Of a stretch of 64,000 bases of DNA, positions 48,935 through 61,878 are shown piece by piece (position 1 is the first letter of the stretch; the number at the start of each line of letters is the position of its first letter). The DNA is from Sinonovacula constricta. Its lineage: Eukaryota > Mollusca > Bivalvia > Cardiida > Solecurtidae. The notes under the pieces were generated by a model. The model was not told where the DNA came from. It made no database searches and was given only the letters and a program-made list of their open reading frames with translations. The stretch lies in contig CM017556.1 in the NCBI GenBank assembly GCA_007844125.1, positions 78,306,544 through 78,370,543 of the forward strand, written 5' to 3'. A program made the position numbers and the translations under genes.

Positions 48935-51900
48935 CTACACATCACTGCTGTGAACAACATATGGTGACAAATTTACACTGCTACGTCCACCATATTGCCC
49001 ACTCACTGGTTCCCGGTTGTATTGCCCACTGGTTGGTTCCCTGCTATACTGTGTGGAGACTGGTTCCCGGCTGACTGGCCCAGGTGAAGTGCCATACTGA
49101 ATCTGAGCATATTCACTACCACCATATGTCCTTACTGAAGCTTTCACAGGGCTTGTCTGAGCCGCCTTTGTGGGAGAGGTTCTCTCAGATCGCCAATTGT
49201 CAAACACTTTCTGGGTGGTTTCCTGCAGTTTGCGCTGGTACCATGTTTGAACATGGGTCTGAACTTCATCATGATATTGTGTCTTTGGCAGGCCCTCATA
49301 GTCTCCATTGGAGTACTGACTGTGGGGAGAGTTGTTGTTACTGGGGATGGAGATGCCTCTGTCTGTGCTGAAGGAGGAAGAAGGAGTACTGCTGCTGCTG
49401 GCAGGGACTGCAGATCCCACCCTGTTTCCATAGATTTTACTGCTGTATCCAGAGTCAGGGTTACTGCTGGAGTCTTCCTTGCTGTTATTGCACAAATTAG
49501 GTGAACTCTCTCGGTTGTAGAGATTCTCTGTAAAATGTGGGTCTCCTGTCAGGTAGGTTTGGTAAGCATGCTGGGATCGAGGCTCTAAATGGTTCACACC
49601 TGGTACCCCATTAGGCACGGAGCTGTATTGAGGATTAGCTTGGTATATATCAGCACTATTTGTCAAGTTCTGGTTTTTGTCCCGCACTTGTTTAGTTTCT
49701 CTCACAGTGCTGTATGGATTCTCTACATGAACATCACCACTCCTGCGGGGACTGCTGTAGCCACTAGAGGTACCATACCTGGTATCTCCAGGTCTCTGTA
49801 GCCCAGCCATCGTGCCATATGGGTTGGTTGGTTTACTGGCGTAGGTGGGTTTAGGTGGAGGGGTTGGTCTGTTCGGAATCACCTGCGGTTGACTGGTATA
49901 AGGAGTACTACTGTACTTGGGATGAGTGTTGGTTCGAGAGAATGTGGTCTGGGTCTGAGACACAGGTGACTTGGGAGGCACTGACCGTGAAACTGCTGGA
50001 GAAGTAGGCACTACCTCTCTGGTCTCAGACACCGACCTTGACTGGCTAGTTTGTGGAGTGTGCGAGTCTAGGGTTCGTTCCTCACTCCGACTTCGTGGAA
50101 ACATGGTGGTATATTCAGTATTCCGTGAATCAAGGAGCCCTTCAGAAGACATTGTTCGCTGGTGCAGGTTGGTATGGGTCATGTCTATGTAAGGGTTGTT
50201 TTCCTGCCCAGGAGACACAAACCCTAATGAACCCTGGGATGACTGGCGATTAAACAGCCCATACATAGTGCCAGTACTGTACTGGTCACCAGAGTGAAGT
50301 CCCCTAGGTGTGCTAGATGCTGGGACTTTAATCTGTTCTGGGCTATTAGTAGGTGCGGTATGTCCATCAGAACCATGATCATCATAACCAAATGTTGTGA
50401 ATGTTGGTTTTGGTGCTTCGGGCACAATCTTGTCACTACTAGTGGAGCCCCTGACTCCAGGTGTTTGCACCATTGACACAGGAAGAGGTTTCTGAGGGGA
50501 AGACTGAGGTGTGAAACTGGGCTCGTGCTCAGAACTCCCAAAGTTTAGATGCCTCGAGCTTGCACGAGGAGTTGACACACTATTAATTGCATGAGTAGTA
50601 GGAATTTTGGAATTACTAGCTCTTATGTCCTGATCTGATAATGTTTGCTGTAACTGACGAATCCCACTACTAGTGGTAGTCTGGCTCAATCCTGAATCAG
50701 TGTGGCTTCGAGTAACATTTCTATGCATTTCATATGGACTAGAGTCTCTCGACTTTGGCGTACTGTGAGTAACAGGTCCTATGCCTCTCCCTGTTGTGAC
50801 TGGGTAGGTCTGAGGCTGAGGAAGGTTAGTGTGTTTGGGTACTGCCCCTTGGTTCTGGAAGCCTGTCATGTTCATTGAGACATATGTTTTGTCTTCCATT
50901 GCCCTTCCACCGTATGGCGAGCTATATGGTCGCGACACAGGGGTGGATGTTTGAACAGGAGGGTCAGAAACACGGGGACGTGTTCTCACTTCAACTTTGG
51001 GCTCCATTGGGTACTGAGGTCGAGATATCTCTTCTAACTGTTGTCGACTATGAGATCGAGTTAATGTATTAGTCCTTGATTGTTTACCTGTATTTAATAT
51101 ATTTGTCTTTGATTGTTTATCTGTCACTTTCACACGCCCTCTATCCTTACTGTAGGCAGGCACCTGCCATGCTCTGATCGTCTGCATGGCTGCCTGCCGT
51201 GATTCATAAAACTCACGCTTCCTGAACTTGCCACTATGATTGTCGGACTGAGATAAAGTCTCATCTGACCGTGATTTGAACAAGCGACCATTGGCTGTTT
51301 CGTGAACCTCTGAGAATATATTATCATTTGGCAGCGCTGAATCGTCGTGGTGATGATGAAGGCAATGTCCGTATCCTTCAAGTTTCTGTTCAAGCCAGTT
51401 CTGTATCTGGCCACGGACATGTTCCTGTTGGTGTCCATACACATGCTCATGGTCTCTATAACGCTCGTCTATCCTTTGTCGACACAATGCCTCCTCCTCG
51501 GTGAACCGGTCCCGTGTGAACTTCTCCAGTGCATGTAACCGTAGTGATGACCTGTGATCGACCTGGTCTAGTCGTTCTTGCATGGCTTGCTGTGTGGTAT
51601 GTATCTGTCCATACACATTTTCCCGCGTGTCATGCACCTGCTGCTGGAGTCGGTGCAGCACTGGCATACAATTACATGTAGGTGAGTAACCAACTGGGCC
51701 CTGGAACAGATATAATTAAATACTCTGTACACTAACTGTACTCTAAATTCTTAATTCAATAACCAATTTACATTATCCACTGTTGTCTGATCCTATTAGA
51801 ACTATATAGGGGTGGGTTGCAAACAGCATTTATCACAGATGATATTTTTCATTTTGTTTCAAGACATTTATTCAACAGTGACTGGCCTTGTTTCAGAATA

Positions 51901-54900
51901 ATGCTACATGTAAAATGTATTTTTATTATTGTTGTTTGCAAATTTTGCCCAAAAATTCCAGCAAACAACACTCAATATGTGAATATGTTCGAATGTAAAG
52001 ATTAATTGTGATGCTTTATCAATTTTTTACAGAAATATTAAAGACTCCCACCTGTTTGATGTTTCCTGCAAGATCTCTGTAGTACTGGACCCCCTGACGT
52101 GGCACATACTTGCTGAAGAATCCCTGTACAGGTGTGCTGCCCTGAATGCTCACCTTGCTACCAGGCACTGCTTTCTGGGGCACCACGCCCAGCTGACTGC
52201 CCTTCTCCTTGTCCTACAATGAGGTCGTCAAACATTATAGACCTAATACATCAAGAAAGCAAAAAAAAACTCACATGGAACAAGATCATGATTGTCAATA
52301 CAAACTGCCCAAGTTGAAGAGAGTTTCAACAACAGCCCCTGAACAATAAGTTTAGGTTATTTGGCACATTTATCCATTTTTTTTTCTGTTATTGACTTAA
52401 TATTATACACTTTATTAAACTTCAATAACAAAAGTATAAACTACACAGACATTTTAAAACTTATTTGGATTACAGAGATATATATAAAATTAGTTTATTC
52501 TATATCTGTTTATGTGTTCCTTTGACAGTATTCTGACAGATGCCTTGTTGATAACAATGGAAGGCTGACTAATGATTCCATTATTCGAGCCGCTTGAATC
52601 ATGCTCTCATATTATAAACAATACTACAGTGCTTGCATACATCAATTTCATCTGGATCCTTCATCATAAACAGCTTTTAGAATTTATTGTTTGTATCTGA
52701 GATGTTGAGGTTACTTCCCAATAGTGTAATATATTTAGACAATGTACTGTCCAATACAGCAATGAACAGGATAAATACAAGGTACAAATCGACTACTTTG
52801 ATTGGTAAAAATGTGGATATTGAATATTATGTCAGCACAAACCACCCAATATGGAGGAGGTTAAAGATGATGCTGTAATTCAATTACAGATTTAGCTTTT
52901 AAAATAACATGTAACTACATACAAATTTAGCTTATAAACATATTAAATAATCCTAAAACAGATGAAGTTAAGCTGCAAATATATATTTAACTAACTTGAT
53001 CAACAAATATTCATGCAGAAATATTTAACAACAAAAACTGCTAAAACATTAAAGTGTGCAAATTAACTATTTTAGAAGTTAGTGATTTTACAAAACAAAA
53101 CAGTACCAGTTAAGTATTTTACCTTTTTCTTTTTCTTGAAAAAGAAGAATTTTTTCCCCTTGTCTTGTTTGGGCTCAGGTATGGCAGGTATCTCCATGTT
53201 AGGGACCACAATTGGCCCCTCTATGAGACCCTCCTTGAAGATAACCTCCTTCTGGGGTCTCCCCTGTAACACAAGAGACGGGGATTAGAACCAATTGGTC
53301 TATGCTATCTTGTTTTTTTAATGCCCAAAATGAAATTACAATAATTCAAAGTCTTCTGTACACTGCATTTTTCAGATATACAAGACCATTATATAACTTC
53401 ATTAATTTAACAAAACTGACAATGCAAGTAAATTTAAGCATTACTTGCTTACTGACCACTTATAAGCCACCAAATGTCACATGACCAAACACGTCGTTAG
53501 AGCTTACCTGGGCCTGTCGTCTGCTGTAGTTATGTACAATAGCAACAATCTCATCATGTTCCTTTCTTGCTGCCACATCAACAGCTGTTTCATTTTGCTG
53601 AAAATGGAACAAAAATCAGTTTAAGCTATAAGCTAAGTACTGACTATGTTAAGTAATAAAAAATATAATTCACATGCTCAAAACAATTTATTTAGGACTG
53701 AAATAAGCACAGTAGAGAAATTACTTAGAAACAAATGAAAATGAAAGTATATCTTTTATTTATCACTTTATACGTCAAAACAATATCGAACATTTTCATT
53801 TCATTGATAAAAAAGTTAGAAAGTAACAGATTGTTGTTTGACATATATTCTCTATAATTTCTCCTAAATTCTCGACTTAAAGGGTTGCTTTAGAAGGCAA
53901 AATGTCTAAGAACTTGAATCAATTAATTTTATAAAAAAAATTGTACTCATTCAAAACTAAATTTAATATCACCAATTATGATTGAAAACATTGTTAAACA
54001 AATGGTTCTTTGTAGTTTGTATTTGCTACCTTATTTCTAAGTGAAACATCTATCCCAGACTCCACCAGCAATTTGGCAATCTTTCTTCGCTTCAGTGCAG
54101 CAGCTATATGTAGGGCAGTGTCGCCATTCTGAAAAAGACAAATTGATTTACTACTACATCATATCATTGCAAAAAGATCTCAACCTTTCCTTGCGGAGCA
54201 GACCAAATCTTACCAGAAATTATTCCTTTTCCAAAGGCATCAACCTTAAGTTATCATTCTACAAAACTTTTGTTAACATCAGCTGATGAAAACAATATTG
54301 AAATATCAAAACACATTGTAAAATATTAATTTTTTATTTCAAAAGAAAAACATCCCAGCCCAAGCATGATCAAATCAAGCATAGCAGGAACTGGCTGATC
54401 TGTACCTACACAATTGGTCTAAGTAATATCAAATCATGCATAGCAGGAGCTGGCTGATCTGTACCTACACTGTTGGTCTAAGTAATATCAAATCATGCAT
54501 AGCAGGAGCTGGCTGATCTGTACCTACACTATTGGTCTAAGTAATATCAAATCATGCATAGCTGGAACTGGCTGATCTGTACCTACACTATTGGTCTAAG
54601 TAATATCAAATCAAGCATAGCAGGAGCTGGCTGATCTGTACCTACACTATTGGTCTAAGTAATATCAAATCATGCATAGCAGGAGCTGGCTCATCTGTAC
54701 CTACACTATTGGTCTAAGTAATATCAAATCATGCATAGCAGGAGCTGGCTGATCTGTACCTACACTATTAGTCTAAGTAATATCAAATCATGCATAGCAG
54801 GAACTGGCTGATCTGTACCTACACTATTGGTCTAAGTAATATCAAATCATGCATAGCTGGAACTGGCTGATCTGTACCTACACTATTGGTCTAAGTAATA

Positions 54901-57900
54901 TCAAATCATGCATAGCAGGAGCTGGCTGATCTGTACCTACACTATTAGTCTAAGTAATATCAAATCATGCATAGCAGGAACTGGCTGATCTGTACCTACA
55001 CTATTGGTGTAAGTAATATCAAATCATGCATAGCAGGAGCTGGCTGATCTGTACCTACACTATTAGTCTAAGTAATATCAAATCATGCATAGCAGGAACT
55101 GGCTGATCTGTACCTACACTATTGGTCTAAGTAATATCAAATCATGCATAGCTGGAACTGGCTGATCTGTACCTACACTATTGGTCTAAGTAATATCAAA
55201 TCATGCATAGCAGGAGCTGGCTGATCTGTACCTACACTATTAGTCTAAGTAATATCAAATCATGCATAGCAGGAACTGGCTGATCTGTACCTACACTATT
55301 GGTCTAAGTAATATCAAATCATGCATAGCAGGAACTGGCTGATCTGTACCTACACTATTGGTCTAAGTAATATCAAATCATGCATAGCAGGAACTGGCTG
55401 ATCTGTACCTACACTATTGGTCTAAGTAATATCAAATCATGCATAGCTGGAACTGGCTGATCTGTACCTACACTATTGGTCTAAGTAATATCAAATCATG
55501 CATAGCAGGAACTGGCTGATCTGTACCTACACTATTGGTCTAAGTAATATCAAATCATGCATAGCAGGAACTGGCTGATCTGTACCTACACTATTGGTCT
55601 AAGTAATATCAAATCATGCATAGCAGGAACTGGCTGATCTGTACCTACACTATTGGTCTAAGTAATATCAAATCATGCATAGCAGAAACTGGCTGATCTG
55701 TACCTACACTATTGGTCTAAGTAATATCAAATCATGCATAGCAGGAACTGGCTGATCTGTACCTACACTATTGGTCTAAGTAATATCAAATCATGCATAG
55801 CAGGAACTGGCTGATCTGTACCTACACTATTGGTCTAAGTAATATCAAATCATGCATAGCAGGAACTGGCTGATCTGTACCTACACTATTGGTCTAAGTA
55901 ATATCAAATCATGCATAGCAGAAACTGGCTGATCTGTACCTACACTATTGGTCTAAGTAATTTCAAATCATGCATAGCAGGAACTGGCTGATCTGTACCT
56001 ACACTATTGGTCTAAGTAATATCAAATCATGCATAGCAGGAACTGGCTGATCTGTACCTACACTATTGGTCTAAGTAATATCAAATCATGCTTATCAGGA
56101 GCTGGCTGATCTGTACCTACACTATTGGTCTAAGTAATATCAAATCATGCATAGCGGGAGCTGGCCGATCTGTACCTACACTATTGGTCTAAGTAATATC
56201 AAATCATGCATAGCAGGCTACAAGTTAAAAAAGTAGAGAAATCAAACTTTCTGTTTACCTTGTTGGCCTCGTTGAGTTTGGACCGGGCACTGATGAGGAT
56301 TCTAGTGACCCCAGCATGTCCATACCTGGCTGCTGTGTGTAAGGCTGTGTCTCCGTACTGGAACATAAAACCCTTATGTTAACTACGTGAACACACATTG
56401 TGTTGCATGAAATTGTGGGAAAACAAGATATCACCTTACTAAAACACAAAGCATAATGGTAGTACAGTATGTTAGTGTAGCACAGACAAAAAGTTGATGT
56501 TTTAGAATAAGAGCAAGGGAGAAAATGTGCATGGTTTTACTAAAATACATTTGATTTTTAAATCATCCTACACGTTAAGACCCCCTATTGATACCACAGT
56601 TCAAGATCCCCTATAGCTCTTACATTGTTCTTATGGTCACTGTTACAGCCAGAGTAGAGTAACACCCGCGAGCTCTCGTTGTGTCCATTCTGTGCAGCCA
56701 GGTGTAACGCTGTGAAGCCAGCCTTGTTGACCACGCTTGTGTTAACATTGTACTTGATCAGTAGTTCCAGGGTCTGACTGAATCCATTCCATGCTGCCTC
56801 ATGCACAGCAGCATTGCCATGCTGGAAGCAAATATAAGTATACAAAGTTGTAATTTATTTATTGAGTTATTATTACAACTCTGGAAAATATAAAAGCGTT
56901 ACAACATACTACAGAAATACTGATTGTTTTAATTAAAAAAAATTGTTCTAAAATATCATATCTTGAACTAAATCTTATTGTTAACATATTATACTTTAAT
57001 TATAAAATACCATTGAACAAAACTGAGGTGGTATATAACTTTTATATTTTTTTTTAAGTTAAGGTTTATATCCAACAGTTTTGTGTTTATTGAGAGAAGG
57101 TAGATGATTTATTTAACAATACTAGGTCCCATTTCCGACTAGTTACTATTCAAGCTAATGACAGTCAGTACCTCATCTTGTGTGTTGACATCACAACCCG
57201 CCTCTAGAAGAGCTGTAATCACAGGAACATGGCCCTGGGATGCTGCCCGGTGTAGGGCTGTGTAGCCACTCTAAAAGATGGAATCAAAACATTAATGTTA
57301 TACTGGTAACTGAACAATTGTATTTACATTATATACCATATCTTATAATAAATAAGCTGAAGATTGTGATCAGTTTTAATGTAGATTTGACAGTAATTCG
57401 AGAAATGCTTAGAAAATCAATAAAACAAGTATTTATAATTGGAATTAAAAGATAATCCTTTAAGTACTAGATAGCAATTTATCATTAAAAAAGTAATAGT
57501 AGAGTTTTATTTCCTTACCCAAAACAAAGTGGTCAATTAAAAAGATGTTCAGATTTTTCATTAAATAGAGAGATTCAATAAGTACAAGTTGTCAAAATCT
57601 CAAACTTACCTGTAAAATAAGTTTATAATGCAATATGGAAGATTATTTGAAGAACCGGTATCTTACCTGATCTTGAGTGTTGATAGTGCATCCCTTCTCT
57701 ATCAGGAACCTTGTGACGTCCGTGTAACCATTCAAGGCAGCATAGTGTAGTGCTGTACGACCATCCTAAGAATAAAACAGACAATGTGTCATAATGCTGT
57801 GTATGTGTACACATTTACCTCATAAAGAACAACTGTTCCAATGTCGTGACATCTATGTGTATGTGACATATTTTTACATATTTATATACATTGTATTTTG

Positions 57901-60617
57901 CATATCTTTAAACAATCATTCATCTGTTTATACAATGCAAATGCCAACCCCTTATAGCAAGCATAAACTGGCCTCCATAAACATGACATCAATGATCATG
58001 TGACCATAAGTGGCATATTATCCTTGGCTGTATATAACAAACTCATCACTTCTAGACAGATATATTAAATACAAATGGAAGAAAATGTCTGTCACAATAA
58101 TATTCAAAATATGCATTACAAGAATAATGTATAGGCTTATTTCCAAACTTAAAATAAATAATAAAGTCGATACTATTTATGGTAAATTCTTAAAATTGAA
58201 ACTAAAACATTTTTTGCTTACGAAAAGACAAATAAAACAAGTAACAAACTGTCTTTGTTGTTTTGTCTGAAAAAGTTTCTTAATCTGTTAGACAATATAT
58301 TACTTTAAAAATAATTTAAAAATATGAATTTAATTGTTAAACTAATAAAATCAATTTAACCTATTACAGAAAAAAAATACTTAAATGAAAGGTTATAGTA
58401 AACCAGAAAATCAAATTGATTTTCAGAAACTTACTAAACATCTGCAATATCTCCATTCACTTGCTAACATTTCTGTAGCTTCCTCAAAGAATCCAATTTA
58501 TCAATTTAAGCTCTCATCTCATGTTCACCTTGCAGTATCCAACAAATGAATGTGCAAGATAACAATAAATATCAAATCTTTCTATGTAATAAACTATTCA
58601 CTTTGAACTTCCACAACTGTAATCCAAGACAATGTATGTATCTGTTAGCACTAGTCTGTGATCATTCCTGTGAGACATTTTCCTACCTGTCCATATAAAA
58701 GCATGGCTCTATGGCAGACACCAATTAATTAACCAAGGCAAGTGATTAGCGCCCCTCTGTCAACCAGAGTGATTACAGTCAGTGCTGGGTTCAAACCCCA
58801 GACTATGACACCTTTCACAGGCTGTCAACACTGACCAACCACAGTCCAGGTAAAGGTATAACACAGAAGTGTGCCCAATTAAGGTCCGGGGTCAATTACT
58901 AATTGTATTGCAAGGTGATAATTGGAAGTGTATGACAAATCAACAATGTATTGACAGGTGCCCCCAGGAGTTCTAAAGTAGAAAGCTTTCAAAACAAACT
59001 GTAGACAGACAGATTAAAGCTGGGTGTCAAAGCTTATCTGGAATTCTGTCAAATCAATTAAATTTTCACACTGACTAAAATCATATTTTGACAGGTATTT
59101 GCAACTTTAATAAAGAAGTCTAAGTCAATTTAAAGACAAACAATATTTTGATTTTATATCAAATATGTTTATCAAACTTGCTGTTTTATTGGTGTGAGTA
59201 TTTCGCCAAGCAAGAATCAACATTGATCTACCATTAAACCCTAGATAAAGGTATCATTGTCTTTAGTGGAAAAAACTAACTAAGACACAGAGAGGACAAG
59301 GTGGGTTTTTTTGTGTTGTATTTTTTTGCAGGAGTCTTATTTTAATGGAATAATAGGAAAATTGTCCGTCCCTTAAGAAAGTGTCCAGCCTAGAAACTAC
59401 ATCATTATTTTGTAAAGTAACACCCCCCCCCCCCCAAAAAAAAAAGCATCATTGTTATACAAGATGTCAAAGTTTAGGCAAAGCCATAAAGTCTCTTCAC
59501 AATAAAATAAATCAAAAATCTAATACATTTCAGAGGTTTAATATTTTTGAAAAGAAATAAATGTATTTGTCATCTCTAATGGTGGCTGGTCTTTTCAGAT
59601 ACTTTATGTATATACCCTTAATTTTCTTCTTAATGTGCATATTTTTATCATAACAGACAACCAGTTTTACTCAGTGTTACCACATTCAACACACTATTTT
59701 ATTTTATGTGCATGCTGCAGTCTGGCGCAGTCTCAATAGTTACGCAAGTGGACTAATCCTGTTGTTTATATGGTAATTATACCAAATACCTACCTATAAA
59801 GGTTACAAATAGGAATAATGTCCCTCTATAAAGTACTTGTAAAACTGATCAAAGAAGTGACATTTTTATGATTCAACTAATGACATTTTAAGTGGCCACA
59901 TTAAGGATCATTGATTGTTATTTACACCTATGTGGCAGTGTTATACTAAGGTAATATTACCTGTTCACTATCAATTATAAGCTTACATATAAAACTTCCC
60001 CAGTAGTCTGTCAGCTTATCTGGGTTTCATCTAAAGGCTATAAAAGCCACCAAAGGTATGTAGATTGACAACCTCTATGTGTGTCCATCTGCATGGAGCC
60101 AGTTTTGGACTGGTGAGTTTATAACACAGTCCTAATAACCATTTGGTTGCCCAGACAACATATAGGGCTGAAGAATCTGAACCCAGTGCAGGGTAAAGTC
60201 AACTTTATCAAAATCTTAGAATCAAAATTAGAGATCACTAAACATGCACACACAATGATCTTTACATTATGTCTGACCTTCAGCTGCACTGGTGGTTCTA
60301 CAAAGACATTTGACTAGGGTCTTACTCCGCGAATAATAGATATTGACATATGAAACCAAACAATCACATGGACAAACAAATGTACTGAATGCCCATTTAC
60401 AATTCCAGAGAATCGTCAGGGCATAAAATGTTCTCAGTTTGAATTCATAATTATTCATATTTTAGCATCTTGGAATAGAAGTTGGTTAAGTCACCTGGTC
60501 AGCATCAAAGGTGGAGCCAGCACGCAGGAGATCTTCTACCTGGCTCAGGTGACCTTGGCTGGCTGCCAATCGAAGCTGGTCACTTATAGTGCTGCCTCCT
60601 GCTGGACACGCCTCCAT
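48935..60617 (-). CDS. ANKRD6: ankyrin repeat domain protein 6 (Diversin) ortholog, 10 coding exons
   Basis: Exons (minus strand): 60628-60495 (ATG at 60617), 57765-57667, 57270-57172, 56821-56624, 56357-56259, 54128-54030, 53597-53508, 53263-53123, 52213-52052, 51700-48935. All junctions are GT-AG and the frame closes as 1291 aa. Residues 1-269 form about eight ankyrin repeats, most encoded by one 99-bp exon each (33 residues); the 198-bp exon encodes two. HEAAWNGFSQTLELLIKYNV and ALHLAAQNGHNESSRVLLYS match Diversin repeats closely. Then come a Lys-rich stretch (KKFFFFKKKKK, about 306-316), QYYRDLAGNIKQ...CNCMPVLHRLQQQV (the Diversin YRGKDGKV...CRCEPLINKLENQL region) and a coiled coil to about 470. 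The C-terminal VQTHVQTWYQRKLQETTQKV matches Diversin VSTQMEKWYERKIEEA. Family knowledge: a cytoplasmic adaptor linking CK1 and Dishevelled in Wnt/beta-catenin and planar polarity signalling. Human ANKRD6 is about 727 aa; the extra length is one Ser/Pro/Tyr-rich disordered block in the last exon. The 5' UTR starts in an unseen upstream exon. Confidence 0.93.
54365..56217. repeat. 59-bp satellite-like array, about 31 copies, in an ANKRD6 intron
   Basis: Period 59 bp. Each unit contains GGCTGATCTGTACCTACACT, then ATTGGTCTAAGTAATATCAA, then ATCATGCATAGCAGGA(A/G)CT. Variants (AGCTGG for AGCAGG, TTAGTC for TTGGTC, GAGCT for GAACT) alternate in blocks, indicating amplification of multi-unit segments. 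It lies between coding exons 5 and 6 of ANKRD6. Confidence 0.97.
58720..58870 (+). mobile_element. tRNA-like SINE relic
   Basis: A B-box/T-arm-like CTGGGTTCAAACCCCAG (58786-58802) is preceded by a degraded A-box region (GGCAAGTGATTAGCGCCCCT) and followed by a body loosely like family B. In ANKRD6 intron 1. Confidence 0.5.
59408..59445. repeat. poly-C/poly-A junction
   Basis: About 13 C followed by about 11 A in ANKRD6 intron 1. Assembly length here is unreliable. Confidence 0.9.
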
Positions 60618-60628
60618 GCTCCGCCCAA

Positions 60629-61878
60629 CTGAAATAAACAAAGGTAAAAAGATGGTTATTAGGTTAGAATAAAGTACAGGTATGTATGGTGCTCATGGCA
60701 ATATTGATCAATAACTCCACAGTCCCTTACAAAATGGATTTAAGTGTATTAAAAATCTAGTAACAAGTGCAAGTTGCCATAATGACCATACATTTGTGTC
60801 ATCTTAGGCTTTATACATCAAAACTAATGGCATATGTGTGGTTGATACACAAAAATGGTGAAGTTATGCCTGGTATTACCTGTATTAAAGCAAACAACAA
60901 CAAAAACAATCTGTGACTCCATGTATATTTGATACTATTTAAAAAAGGATGTTGTATTTCGTGATTATCTGGTCAATTTACCTTTTTGAGAACAGATCTC
61001 TGTGTATGAGTTGCTCATAAGAATAAATACTATCAAAAGCTTGATCAATTAGTAAATAGAAAGACTAAATTCTGTAAAATACTTTTCATTTATTTATCTT
61101 GTTTTATCGAAGTGCTTTTATATGAAATCTAAAAAATCATTTCCTAAATTCCTTTTCAGACTCCTTCAAGGAAATAAAACTTTAATTTCAGTCATATTTT
61201 TCAGTTCAGTTTACGAACATACCAGACTTTGTATCATGTTTAAAGATTTATGAAAGGATAAGAAAAATGCCTGGTTTCTTCTTTAGCCACATAATCAGTA
61301 TTCAAGCAGTATTAACAATGAACAATAACTTGACAAATATTATCAAGTGTACATGCCTCCACCCTACAGCATTCAAGGAAAGAAAATGCTTCGTTCACTG
61401 ACTAGCCATAAAAGTAGTCAATGGATTTGAGTTTATCTCCGAGTCATTAGTTATAACATTCACCTTGGGCTATCTTACAACTTCAAAACCCTAAAAATAT
61501 TTAAATGAATGTAACACATAAACAGGTAGAATACCCATTTATGGTATGTTATTTTTCAAAAGCACATGTGGCACCAAGACAATTATGGTCATAATGGTGA
61601 CAGTTAGCTAACACTGGTAGAGATAAAGCCAAAAGAAATGTCAAGAGTATTGTGAAAAGTTCAATAATGGCTTTGCAGGCTTTAAACGAGTTTTGATATC
61701 TTAGAACTGAATATACTTTTTTCGTCACATGTACTTATTACTTATGGAACACCAGTCCAACAAGAAAGGTATTATGAAGCAGAAACCTTGAGTAATATCA
61801 AAAATAATTTGGACTATTTTTATCTCTATAACGTGTTTACAGACATGTGAACTTAAATTGGACTCAAACTGGCAGACT
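60629..61878. other. ANKRD6 intron upstream of the ATG exon
   Basis: The ATG exon has a 3' splice site at 60630-60629, so at least one 5' noncoding exon lies further upstream, here or beyond the window. No exon could be supported. A truncated SINE family A piece (ACAATTATGGTCATAATGGT, AGTTAGCTAACACTGGTAGA) lies at 61575-61640. Confidence 0.5.

Noticed and set aside
49144..50541. Several 60-105 codon frames on both strands
   Set aside because: They are shadows of the large ANKRD6 last exon, whose frame is supported by Diversin similarity.
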